Shown one piece after another: positions 17,439-24,881 of a stretch of DNA of 64,000 bases. Made by a program: the position numbers and the translations under genes. Origin of the DNA: Mycobacterium sp. GA-0227b (GTDB taxonomy: Bacteria > Actinomycetota > Actinomycetes > Mycobacteriales > Mycobacteriaceae). Position 1 is the stretch's first letter. Every line of letters starts with the position of its first letter. The stretch is taken from contig NZ_LQIK01000012.1 in the NCBI RefSeq assembly GCF_001499855.1, forward strand, positions 460,567-524,566, written 5' to 3'. The notes below the pieces were generated by a model, which made no database searches, was not told the origin of the DNA, and worked only from the letters and a program-made list of their open reading frames with translations.

Positions 17439-17812
17439 CTACTGCGGCCCGTTTTTTGTACCGCCTGGGGGTGGCGAGACCTCCGCCGACGCCAGAATGG
17501 GGGCAACCTCGGCTGCCGTGAACCCCGCACCGAACAATTCCTTGCGTTTCTGCGAGTCGAGCATCGCCCAGCACTGCCGCGCCCGTCTCTTGCGGATGCG
17601 TTCAATGATCGCCAACCACGCGGCATGTTCATCCTCGGCGGGCTCGACAAATCGTCATTCGGGTAGTACAGCCGTCTGACGTAAGCCCGCTGTTTGCACG
17701 AATTGGAGCAGTAAAGGGCGTCCAGTCGGCTTGTGGTGAATCTGCTGTGACAGTATTTGCAATTGACGGTTCTTTTAAGATTTAAACCCCTTGACCTGCG
17801 TTTTTGACGGGT
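17439..17812 (-). pseudogene. Frameshifted zinc-ribbon gene remnant
   Basis: Reading leftwards from 17812 there is an open frame with no ATG, GTG or TTG. It encodes a zinc-ribbon-like stretch NCKYCHSRFTTSRLD, ALYCSNSCKQRAYVRR (CxxC...CxxxC). Near 17640-17657 the protein-like signal switches to another frame: EDEHAAWLAIIERIRKRRAR, then QCWAMLDSQKRKELFGAGFT, ending at TAG 17439-17441. Both halves look like genuine protein, so one indel and a lost start are the simplest reading. Similar Cys-rich small proteins occur in actinobacterial integrative elements. Confidence 0.55.
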
Positions 17813-18149
17813 TTACGTAAACGGAGCGGGAAGAGAAGCTACAGACGTGTCGGACTTTTTCCGCTGGGAACTTTGGCGGCTCGCCCCCTATCCCCTTGTG
17901 CCACAACACTTTTCGGAAGTGGACGCAGGCTGACGGGGAACGTACGGCCTGCGCCCTTCAGTTCCGCACCGATGAAGCACAGCCCCCCGGAAGTGCACTG
18001 TTGAGGGGAAGTACGGAAGTCCCGATGGCCGCTCGGACCTGGCAGATCACGCGACCACCGCGACCACCGGGAGGATGCTCCGCACCGATTGGGTGAGCTT
18101 ACCCGCGAGCCGCCCCGCGACGGCGACTGCGCCAGCTACCCGAGGCGAA

Positions 18150-18391
18150 CGGTTGCACGATCTCCGACATTCCTTCACGGGTGCTACAACTTTCGGCGGG
18201 CGTTCACTTCATGCAGGTATCAAAGTGGTTAGGGCCATACGAAGTTCACGCTAACTTTCAATACCTATGGCGATTACATCTCTAGTGTCGAGGGTGGGAA
18301 AGCCGCGCCATTGGCTAGGCCGGTTGCCGTCGAACGCAAACAGACTGCCGCTGACAACGTCGTGCCGATCATTCGGCAGGCAAATCGGTAA
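18150..18391 (+). pseudogene. Decayed tyrosine-recombinase C-terminus
   Basis: Three frames must be joined to read an integrase end: RLHDLRHSFT (18150-18179, catalytic HxxR box), LQLSAGVHFMQVSKWLG (18184-18234) and TKFTLTFNTYGDYI onward (18239-18388), stopping at TAA 18389-18391. The string follows the order of phage-type integrases (box II, then the tyrosine region), with at least two indels. It is a dead integrase distinct from the intact one at 21673. Its stop overlaps the end of the convergent HEPN-like gene. The 17813-18149 stretch upstream shows nothing I can identify. Confidence 0.75.
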
Positions 18392-18998
18392 GTGGCTTAG
18401 CGCGTCCGTCTAGCCATTGTTGAGCGCGTTTGCCTACGTCTATAACCGCGTCGGACAGTTCTTCCAGCGAGATCGAGTCGTCTAAGACGTTGGCAGTCCT
18501 TGCGTCCGGGTCAAGCCGCCGCATAGCCACCGCGATTGTTTTGCCATCCCTTTCAATCAATCTATCGACTGGCCCAACATATCTGTCAACAATGAGCAAG
18601 TTGCTGCTGGCGAAAAAATCGTCAAGGCGCGCGTCGAAGTGCTCAAAACCATTGCGCACCTTGCGTTGTTGTAGAATCGCCGGTATTCCGCCTTTTCCGT
18701 AACCAAGAGCTTTTCGAAGTTCTTTGCACCGTTTTACCATTCGCTCGTGCTGTTCCTGTTCTTCAGCGTTTACTGGGCACCTGCAACCATCTGGTCGACG
18801 AATACCTTGCGAAGGGACCAGTATCTTGGATATCAATGCGCCAGTAGTGAGCATTGACTGAGCCGCCAGGAACATTAGGTCGTCTCTGTCTATAACTGGC
18901 GCGCTCTGTGCTTCATAAAGCTGGGTAGCGCTATGATGCATTGCCCACGATTGAGCTACCAATTCATACATGAAGACCCGTATTTCTACCTCCTGCAT
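18369..18998 (-). CDS. HEPN-like protein (RNxxxH motif), possible RNase
   Basis: A 209-residue, mostly helical protein. KVRNGFEHFDARLDDF contains R115-N116-x3-H120, the canonical HEPN ribonuclease motif RNxxxH, embedded between predicted helices (VKRCKELRKALG before). HEPN proteins often act as RNA-cleaving toxins in defence or toxin-antitoxin systems. ATG 18998 is chosen because AGGAGGA sits just upstream (the frame stays open further 5'). The membrane-protein gene ends 107 bp upstream on the same strand, so they are likely cotranscribed. The fold assignment rests on motif and helicity only. Confidence 0.6.
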   Translation of the reverse strand: MQEVEIRVFMYELVAQSWAMHHSATQLYEAQSAPVIDRDDLMFLAAQSMLTTGALISKILVPSQGIRRPDGCRCPVNAEEQEQHERMVKRCKELRKALGYGKGGIPAILQQRKVRNGFEHFDARLDDFFASSNLLIVDRYVGPVDRLIERDGKTIAVAMRRLDPDARTANVLDDSISLEELSDAVIDVGKRAQQWLDGRAKPLTDLPAE

Positions 18999-19105
18999 TC
19001 GAGTCCTCCTAGAGCGCCACAATTTGCGTATACGTCCCAAGCGCGCAAACCGGTTGCCGCGCTTGTTCCACCAACTCGCCAACGAAAGCACCTAAGATAA
19101 GCATT

Positions 19106-20425
19106 TCAATCGTCAATCCCTGAAACACCCCATAGCGCGCGTTTAATGCGCCGCTTTCGGCGCTCGCGTTTTTGTTGTGCAACAACCTGGAGGAAAACAC
19201 GCTCGAAATTTTTTCTGCCCTCTGGTGTTTGGAGTGAGCCAATCCACTCATGCGCAGTCTGTTCGTATACGGTACTCTCGCGCTCTGGCACCTTTTGAGC
19301 GCGCGGCCAATACTCCAACTCTACAAGCCCGATGTAGCGTTTCAGATCGATAATGAAAAGTTGCGCGGCATCACGTCTTGTGTGATAGACGCTGGATTGC
19401 TCTGAGGTAAAGATATTGCCATAGGTTAGCAAGTACTCGCCGAGATGAGCAGCATTGTCGAACCGGGTATACCACGCGAGCGTATCGAGGGCATTTGCCA
19501 TTGTGTCAACGTTAAGCGTCATATTCGGCGTGTAGAGCCGTATCTCTATTGCGTCCAAGAGGTCTTGCAGCGGGTTGGTCTCGCGGCTCGCCCATCTTCT
19601 AAATCCCGCGTCGGGTGTTTTATCGAACCATTCAAGACCCTGTTCTAGGCGTTGCAAGCGAACGTATTGGTCTAGCACACGCCAAGCGCCAACTATCTGC
19701 GCCCACTCGTCGCGGGTCTCGAAAAAGTTGATGTTTTGTCGGAGCGCGTTAACTGCGATTCGGAAATTCGATTCGATTTCCCTTACCTGTTTCATGTTGT
19801 CGCTGAGCTTGACATCGTCGGAGGTTCCAAGTACCTGATTCGCTGATCTCATGTATTCATTTATGGCAGCTGTAGTTTCGTCGTAATACTGCTTAATATC
19901 GCGCGCCTGGTTGACGATTAGTTCGTATCTTTCGTTTGAAGCGAATTCGTTGACAAGAGAGCGAAATGAATCCCAAGCCAGCGCTGATAATCGATTGACT
20001 CGATCAAGAGCCCCTTGCTGTTCGCGTTCGGCTGTGAAGCTGGCAAGTATGACGAGTGCAAATGGCGCGCCGATACAGAATCCGGTAACACCAGCAAGGA
20101 TATTTGGTATGTAAGCGTGGCTATTCAACCAATCGGCTTGCAACCAACGCACGCTACCTAAGTCAAGCGATCCCAGTTTGAAACCAAACGCACCCAGATC
20201 GATGGCCCATAACGAAGCCAATAGAAGGAGGCCGAGAACAAAGAGCATGAGTAGGAACTTTTGGGTGGCGGGACTAAAATCCAATGCTGTCTGAACAGGT
20301 GACCAATCTTTGATCTTTCCGCGCCGTCGCCACAATAGCCAAAGTGCTATGACACCTAATGTGACGGAGAATATAACTGCATAGGGGCTTATGTGCTGCT
20401 GCCAGAACGTGTCGGCCGGTAACAC
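19106..20425 (-). CDS. Membrane protein with N-terminal TM segments and helical cytoplasmic domain
   Basis: A 439-residue protein of no recognised family. Hydrophobic segments at about 13-32, 55-75 and 104-128 are followed by a roughly 300-residue helical region rich in charged residues (AEREQQGALDRVNRL, IKQYYDETTAAINEYMR) and a very basic C-terminus (QQKRERRKRRIKRALW). The layout suggests a membrane-anchored sensor or scaffold facing the cytoplasm. Start is GTG 20425 without a clear ribosome binding site, so the exact start is uncertain. It pairs with the HEPN-like gene. Confidence 0.65.
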   Translation of the reverse strand: MLPADTFWQQHISPYAVIFSVTLGVIALWLLWRRRGKIKDWSPVQTALDFSPATQKFLLMLFVLGLLLLASLWAIDLGAFGFKLGSLDLGSVRWLQADWLNSHAYIPNILAGVTGFCIGAPFALVILASFTAEREQQGALDRVNRLSALAWDSFRSLVNEFASNERYELIVNQARDIKQYYDETTAAINEYMRSANQVLGTSDDVKLSDNMKQVREIESNFRIAVNALRQNINFFETRDEWAQIVGAWRVLDQYVRLQRLEQGLEWFDKTPDAGFRRWASRETNPLQDLLDAIEIRLYTPNMTLNVDTMANALDTLAWYTRFDNAAHLGEYLLTYGNIFTSEQSSVYHTRRDAAQLFIIDLKRYIGLVELEYWPRAQKVPERESTVYEQTAHEWIGSLQTPEGRKNFERVFLQVVAQQKRERRKRRIKRALWGVSGIDD

Positions 20426-20711
20426 GCGTCAACGCTAGCCGACCATCCAAAGGCATGGTTGATGGCGCGCCGATTCAACTCGCCGGCACACCCAGCAAAC
20501 ACGCGCCAACAGCAGGCCAACAGCAGCCACCAGCACGCCCGAACTGTTTGCGAAGGCCACCCGCTGAACTGCGAGGATAGCCGCTAGCGCTCGCGCTCAG
20601 GTTTGCCCGAATCGTTGAAAGTTCCTGGATAGCAACGGCTCTAGGGGACAGAATGAATACCCAGACCGTTTGAGAAATATGCGCTGAATGGTTTGCTGAC
20701 CGACGTACCGT

Positions 20712-20757
20712 CGGATCTAAAATCCGCCCAGTGTCGGTTCGAGTCCGACTGAGGGCA
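20712..20757 (+). repeat. Relic of a tRNA 3' half (anticodon arm to acceptor)
   Basis: The segment has an anticodon-arm-like CGGATCTAAAATCCG, a perfect T-arm GTCGG-TTCGAGT-CCGAC (20733-20749) and TGAGGGC plus A as a 3' acceptor strand. No matching 5' half (expected to begin GCCCTCA) is present upstream. Such 3' halves are typical attachment-site cores. It differs from the tRNA-Arg core, so it marks a different integration event or attP. Isotype not assigned. The rest of 20426-20907 has no gene I can support. Confidence 0.6.
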
Positions 20758-20907
20758 CTGATATTCGTGCAGTTCAGAGCGTCTTCGGCTCGAACGCATG
20801 CGCGGTCGGTGCCTGCCGGAAGGGCCTGCGTCAGCAGCCCACCGGAAAAACGGGCACGCCACGTTTGTCCTCGCGCAGCGTTCCGTCGTTTTCGATTTGG
20901 CTCAGTA

Positions 20908-21054
20908 TCAGGCGGGGCCTGCGCGTTCAAATTGCTTCGCGAATTCCATCGCGGCTTTACGGCGGGCACGGTATGTCCGCTGCCACTCATGGGTACACAC
21001 CCGGCATTCCCCGTTGACGTACCAATCACAGTGACCCTTGTGGCATGCCCGCAT
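20908..21054 (-). CDS. Small Cys/His-rich protein (48 aa)
   Basis: The 48 residues begin MRACHKGHCDWYVNGECRVC and continue with a basic helix TYRARRKAAMEFAKQF. Four cysteines and two histidines suggest a zinc knuckle. A strong ribosome binding site AAGGAG lies 6 bp before ATG 21054, which fixes this start. The same frame is open upstream to about 21501 with further cysteines, including a possible ATG at 21339, so a longer product cannot be excluded. Probably a small regulator of the element. Confidence 0.6.
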   Translation of the reverse strand: MRACHKGHCDWYVNGECRVCTHEWQRTYRARRKAAMEFAKQFERAGPA

Positions 21055-21224
21055 GGTTCTCCTTAGGCATAGGTTTTTGTGATAAAAGAATGGTTTCGTC
21101 TCAACCCTTAGGACGTTTTCGTGACGCTCTCGATTTCGGCTGCGCTCGGCGTTGTGAGGCTTCACGCAAGCCTCAGCACCGCACTGCACTCGCGAACGTC
21201 CGGTGGGCCACGTCAATGCCCGTG

Positions 21225-21548
21225 TCAGACACCAGTTGCAATGGCACTGGAACGGCGGCGACCGCTCAATTTCGCAGACCTCATAGGCACGGTGACCCGG
21301 TTCAAACTCGCAGAACCACTCGCCGCAGCCGTTATACATCGGCAACCCGCCGGCCGCGCCAGCGCCAACAGCGAGGCACGGTCCACCCGAATGAGTCGCG
21401 GTCCCACGCGGACCGCGATCAGCGAACCGTCTTGAATGCGTCGGCGCACCGATCGCTCGCTGACGTTCAGATAGGTGGCGGCCTGTTCCAGCGACGGCCA
21501 TGCCGGGAGGCTGTCCGGGTCTGGCGGCTTCTGTTTCGTCTTACGCAC
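21225..21548 (-). CDS. Excisionase / helix-turn-helix DNA-binding protein
   Basis: A 107-residue protein. Residues 17-68 form a winged-helix excisionase domain: SLEQAATYLNVSERSVRRRI, then QDGSLIAVRVGPRLIRVDRASL. The C-terminal 35 residues are of low complexity. It lies 124 bp from the integrase stop, as usual for Xis-Int modules, and would control excision direction. Start is GTG 21548 with AAGAG upstream. The 21549-21672 gap shows nothing further. Confidence 0.8.
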   Translation of the reverse strand: MRKTKQKPPDPDSLPAWPSLEQAATYLNVSERSVRRRIQDGSLIAVRVGPRLIRVDRASLLALARPAGCRCITAAASGSASLNRVTVPMRSAKLSGRRRSSAIATGV

Positions 21549-21672
21549 TCTTGCAAGCTATCGCCGGATGGGCGGGTCGCCTAGTACGAAATCTGCCACA
21601 CCGCAACACTTCTCAAATACGTGCTTCTATGATCCCTTTGCGCAGGTAGAGGCGTTGCCGCGTCATATTTTG

Positions 21673-22782
21673 TTAGCTATGAGCTAAAGTGGCCTCGGTC
21701 ACTAGCTTTGACAACCGTTCCGCGATCACGGCATCCCGGCCCTCGGCGGTGTGCTGATACTTGAGTGCCATGATCGCCGTGCTGTGTCCTAGCCGGTGCA
21801 TGAGTTCCGCTACGGTAGCACCGGATTGGGCTGCGAGTACCGCGCCGGTATGCCTCAAATCGTGCACCCGTAGGTGTGGCTTGCCGATCGCTGCGCGTGC
21901 CTTCACCCAATTGAGCCGGTACTGATCGTCTCGCATATGCCCGCCATCCTCACCGGGGAACAGCAGCGAGTCACTGCCCTTGTCGACGTGATTCTTTAAG
22001 TGCGCCTTGAGGATTGGACGAATATGCGGGGGCGCCGCAACATCGCGGATACCGGCGGAGGTTTTCGGCTCCCCGACATAGAACTTGCCCCCGCGATAGG
22101 TGACCGCCCGATGCACATGCAGCACCGCGCAATCGGCGCTCACGTCGCCCCTGCGAAGCTCCGAGGTCTCTCCCCACCGCAGACCACACCACGCCGCGAG
22201 CAAAACGCTGGCGTGCAACTCAGGCGGCATTTTGGCGGCAAGCTTGTCGACCTCGGCGGGTGTCAGAATGTCGATCTCGCGACGGCGCTTGGTCTGCATG
22301 GCTGCCCGTATCCGGCAGGGGTTCGCGTCTAGTACCTCATCCAGCACCGCCGTGGCACAGATGGCGTGCAACAGCGCGTAGGCATGCGCATTGCGGGTCT
22401 TGTGCTCACTGCCCAGACCGCTATGCCACTCGCGGATCTTGGCGGGTGTGAGTGTGACGATTTTGCCGTCGCCTAGCTCGGGCAGGATCAATCGGTTCAG
22501 CAGTGCCTCGTAGTGCAGGCGGGTGCGATCGCGGAGCTGGCGTTGCTCCAGCCATCGTGTCGCGTAGGTCCGCAGTGTGATGCCGTCGCTGCGTTCCACA
22601 GCGCCCCAAGTTTGAAGATCAATCTTCCGGCGCTCGATCGCTAGCCAGCCTTCGGCCTCACACTCGCTGGCGTAGGTGCGGGGAGCGTGGTGGAGCCTGC
22701 CATCCGGGCCGATGTAGGCGGCACTCCACCGCTTGGAGCGTTCCTGCCGTATCCGTCCGAATCCTCGTCGTCGTCGTGCCAT
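21673..22782 (-). CDS. Tyrosine-type site-specific integrase
   Basis: A 369-residue phage-type integrase beginning ARRRRGFGRIRQ. An N-terminal arm-binding domain and SAM-like core (65-160) precede the catalytic domain with R202 (GLRWGE), K240, H307-x-x-R310 (HDLRH), H333 (LGH) and Y342. All catalytic residues are present, so it should be active. ATG 22782 follows a GGGGG tract; the frame extends 32 codons upstream but that part reads through attachment-side DNA. It integrates the island at tRNA-Arg. Confidence 0.95.
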   Translation of the reverse strand: MARRRRGFGRIRQERSKRWSAAYIGPDGRLHHAPRTYASECEAEGWLAIERRKIDLQTWGAVERSDGITLRTYATRWLEQRQLRDRTRLHYEALLNRLILPELGDGKIVTLTPAKIREWHSGLGSEHKTRNAHAYALLHAICATAVLDEVLDANPCRIRAAMQTKRRREIDILTPAEVDKLAAKMPPELHASVLLAAWCGLRWGETSELRRGDVSADCAVLHVHRAVTYRGGKFYVGEPKTSAGIRDVAAPPHIRPILKAHLKNHVDKGSDSLLFPGEDGGHMRDDQYRLNWVKARAAIGKPHLRVHDLRHTGAVLAAQSGATVAELMHRLGHSTAIMALKYQHTAEGRDAVIAERLSKLVTEATLAHS

Positions 22783-22932
22783 TGCCCCCGATTCTTGCAC
22801 AAATCTTGCACAACATCCCTGCCGGATATGTCCGCCTATGGTGCATCCTGCCGGAGTAACGACAACACCGAAACCCACAGCTCAAGGACTATTTTCGCAT
22901 GTCAGCAAACTAGCCACCCCGACATACTCAGT

Positions 22933-22958
22933 CAGGTTCGAATCCTGCCGGGGGCACT
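22933..22958 (+). repeat. attR: right copy of the 26-bp attachment core
   Basis: Identical to the tRNA-Arg 3' end core at 15986-16011, 150 bp beyond the integrase start. The next two bases (CA) are chromosomal, and the IS then begins, so the insertion sequence lies immediately outside the attachment core. Confidence 0.9.
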
Positions 22959-22960
22959 CA
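22945..22960 (+). repeat. IS target-site duplication, left copy
   Basis: CTGCCGGGGGCACTCA directly precedes the IS and recurs exactly at 24273-24288 directly after it. This 16-bp duplication overlaps the attachment core and shows that the IS inserted into the already formed attR/chromosome junction. Confidence 0.88.
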
Positions 22961-24272
22961 TGTGATGTCTCGGGACATCGTTGACAGATGTCCCGAGACA
23001 TCATTTACATCTGGAGCCTGTTTTCGGGTGAGTTTCCGCATTTGACGCCGCGTGGTTGGTAGTCGCGGGTGGGGTCGAGGGTCAGTTTGCGGATGAGTTG
23101 GCCGGTGTCGCGGTGCAGGACGCGGATGTCGCGGTCGTTGATGAGCACGGTGACTTTGGTGCCGCGTAGGTGTTTGGACAGACCGATGTGGTGTAGGCGG
23201 CTGTTGTAGCGGATGGTGATGACCCCGCCGGCGTCGATCCTGTCGTGGCGTACCCGGTAGTGCGGTGGGATCTGGTACCCGCTGGGGAAGGCCTTGGGTC
23301 GGTCGTTGAATGCCTCGAGGGGTGTGCGGCGTCCTAGCGCCCGGTGGGATCGGACGGTGTTGTAGTAGTCGAGGAAATCGTCGATCTGGTACTGCAGTTC
23401 GTCGATGGTGGCTGCCGGGGGCAGGGCCCGTAGGTGTTTTTTGAGGGTTTGGTGGAAGCGTTCGACCTTGCCGCAGGTCTGGGGGTGATAGGGGCGGGAG
23501 CGGCTGTATTTGATGCCGAGTTCACCGAGCATGATTTCCAGGGCAGTGCGTCCGGCGCCGCGTTGTTTGGCGGTGAAGATGGCGCCGTTGTCGGTGAGCG
23601 CGCCCGCTGGTGTGCCCCATTGGGTGATGGCCGCGGTGACGGTGTCGACGACGTCGGCGCCGGTGGTGACGGGGCGGGCGGTGCTGGCCAGGACCACACG
23701 GGAGTGGTCGTCGAGCATGTCGAGGATTTCCACCGCGGTGTCATCGGCCAGGCGCCAATGGGTGACATCGGCTTGCCATAACTGGTTGGGCTGTTCGGCG
23801 CAGAAGCGTTTCCACGACGAGCGGGGCCGTTTTTGGGGCTGCGGGGCGACGAACCCGCGGCGCGTCAGGATGCGCCAGATCGTCGATACTGCAGGCGCTT
23901 TGGTGACGGCGGGGTCGCGGGTGAGGTGTTCGGCGATGGTGGCCGCGCCGGCGTCGTAGCCCTGTTTGTCCAGGGTTTTGCGTAACCGCATGATCTTGTC
24001 TTCGACGGTGGCGTCGATGGCCTGGGGACTGTGGTGTGGGCGGCGCGAGTGCGGTTCGAACGCCGCGGCGCCTTCGGACTCGTAGCGTTTGACTAGTTGC
24101 TGGACCCAGGTGCGCGAGACGTCGTAGTCGCGGGCGACTTCGCTTTTGCTGCGTCCCTGCACTACGACGGCGGTGATGACGAGCTGCGCCTTTGACATGG
24201 CCGGCCTCCCACGACAGCTGAGATGCCAACTATGTCCCGAGACACCTGCCAACTATGTCGTGAAACCAGACA
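22961..24272. mobile_element. IS481-family insertion sequence (1312 bp)
   Basis: Ends are TGT at 22961 and ACA at 24272. The first about 41 bases and the reverse complement of the last 41 agree at roughly 30 positions, including a shared GACAT and the TGTCTCGGGACAT-type block, so they are imperfect terminal inverted repeats. One transposase gene fills the element. It is flanked by a 16-bp direct duplication. All parts look intact. Confidence 0.9.
23005..24198 (-). CDS. IS481-family DDE transposase
   Basis: A 397-residue transposase. A helix-turn-helix (SKSEVARDYDVSRTWVQQLV) is followed by a second HTH region and an rve-type DDE core with D144 (WQADVTHW), D203 (LTDNGAIF) and E246 (GKVERFHQ), then a DYYNTVRSHRALG signature. 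ATG 24198 is chosen; the frame extends into the terminal repeat. All three catalytic residues are present, so the element may be active. Confidence 0.95.
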   Translation of the reverse strand: MSKAQLVITAVVVQGRSKSEVARDYDVSRTWVQQLVKRYESEGAAAFEPHSRRPHHSPQAIDATVEDKIMRLRKTLDKQGYDAGAATIAEHLTRDPAVTKAPAVSTIWRILTRRGFVAPQPQKRPRSSWKRFCAEQPNQLWQADVTHWRLADDTAVEILDMLDDHSRVVLASTARPVTTGADVVDTVTAAITQWGTPAGALTDNGAIFTAKQRGAGRTALEIMLGELGIKYSRSRPYHPQTCGKVERFHQTLKKHLRALPPAATIDELQYQIDDFLDYYNTVRSHRALGRRTPLEAFNDRPKAFPSGYQIPPHYRVRHDRIDAGGVITIRYNSRLHHIGLSKHLRGTKVTVLINDRDIRVLHRDTGQLIRKLTLDPTRDYQPRGVKCGNSPENRLQM

Positions 24273-24288
24273 CTGCCGGGGGCACTCA
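24273..24288 (+). repeat. IS target-site duplication, right copy
   Basis: Second copy of CTGCCGGGGGCACTCA, followed by TTTCCTG, which would be the original chromosomal flank of the tRNA-Arg gene or island. Confidence 0.88.
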
Positions 24289-24311
24289 TTTCCTGTATTA
24301 GTGCGGTTGAG

Positions 24312-24390
24312 GCTTGACATTTCGGCTTCGGGTGATGGCTGACAGTGTTTCGGCTGATGGTTGACAGTTGCTTCGGCTGATCCTTGACAC
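24312..24390 (+). repeat. Three degenerate about 24-bp tandem repeats at an IS end
   Basis: TTCGGCTGATGGTTGACAG and TTCGGCTGATCCTTGACAC, with a more diverged first unit (GGTGATGGCTGACAG), occur in tandem just before a transposase start. Repeated GACA-ended units are typical of IS481-type termini where the transposase binds. They are the end of the truncated element below. Confidence 0.6.
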
Positions 24391-24397
24391 TCCCTAG

Positions 24398-24560
24398 ATG
24401 AGGGAGTTAAGCGTGGCCGAGCAGCGGTATCAGGCCGTGTTGGCCGTGATCAGCGATGGTTTGTCGATCTCGCACGTGGCGCGGAAGGTTGGGGTGTCGC
24501 GGCAGACGCTGCACTCCTGGTTGGCCCGTTATGAGGCCGAGGGCCTCGATGGGCTGCTGG
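24398..24560 (+). pseudogene. Truncated second IS481-type transposase (N-terminal HTH only)
   Basis: RELSVAEQRYQAVLAVISDG, then LSISHVARKVGVSRQTLHSW and LARYEAEGLDGL, is the N-terminal helix-turn-helix of an IS481/ISL-type transposase unlike the intact one nearby. After about residue 54 similarity stops, and the frame runs into DNA complementary to the next gene. The break falls almost exactly at that gene's stop codon, so the rest of the IS has been deleted. Confidence 0.7.
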
Positions 24561-24563
24561 CCC

Positions 24564-24881
24564 TCAGGGCACCGTCGTGCCGGTGGCTCCGCCGGACTCG
24601 AATCCGGGCGTGTCGAGGATGTCCTGTTCAACGCAGCCTGCGCTTCCGCTGACACCGGTGCATTGGGGCAATTGTTGCCCGCCATTGGGCCCGCCAACCG
24701 ACGGTGTGAGGAACGGAACGCAGGCTGAGGTGAACGCGTCCACATGTTCACCGGACGGGCAGGCCGCGGTCGTGAGGGGATCGGGACCGGAAAACGCGGC
24801 AACCATCGGGGTGATGGCAATCGCAGCGGCAACGCCGCCCGCGAGAATCAACCGACGCACCGGAAAATCGGCAATCGCCAT
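24564..24881 (-). CDS. Secreted Cys-containing protein
   Basis: A 105-residue protein with a signal peptide (AIADFPVRRLILAGGVAAAI, then AITPMVAAFS). The mature part has four cysteines in two pairs (ACPSGEHVDAFTSAC; QCTGVSGSAGC) and a Gly/Thr-rich end. ATG 24881 is preferred because AAAGGA lies 8-9 bp upstream; an ATG nine bases earlier overlaps that site. Function unknown; secreted proteins of this style recur in mycobacteria. The 24882-25123 stretch between this gene and the next has no supported gene. Confidence 0.7.
   Translation of the reverse strand: MAIADFPVRRLILAGGVAAAIAITPMVAAFSGPDPLTTAACPSGEHVDAFTSACVPFLTPSVGGPNGGQQLPQCTGVSGSAGCVEQDILDTPGFESGGATGTTVP

Larger units (their letters stand above)
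15986..22958. mobile_element. Integrated genomic island in tRNA-Arg(CCT), about 6.95 kb
   Basis: The island is bounded by the 26-bp direct repeats and carries an integrase next to its right end and an excisionase. Cargo is a DUF6414 gene, a two-gene membrane/HEPN-like unit, a small Cys-rich gene and decayed genes. No capsid, terminase, relaxase or conjugation gene is visible, so it is a small satellite-like or degenerate integrative element. Base composition of the cargo (AT-rich third positions, e.g. 16440-17200 and 18900-20400) is lower in GC than the flanks. The 16012-16266 stretch before the first gene has no recognised feature. Confidence 0.9.

Noticed and set aside
17232..17666. Plus-strand frames following the DUF6414 gene
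   Set aside because: They overlap the stronger minus-strand zinc-ribbon remnant and show no start site or motif.
20712..20757. Considered as a functional tRNA gene
   Set aside because: No 5' acceptor strand or D-arm could be found upstream, and the anticodon loop does not have the usual T33; only the 3' half is present.
20475..21029. Minus-strand frame of 184 codons next to the tRNA relic
   Set aside because: Low-information Arg/Ser-rich translation that crosses the tRNA-like structure and the RBS-supported 48-aa gene; treated as noise.
24312..24390. Repeats considered as a CRISPR array
   Set aside because: Only three degenerate units with no unique spacers of constant length and no cas genes; better explained as transposase-binding repeats at an IS end.
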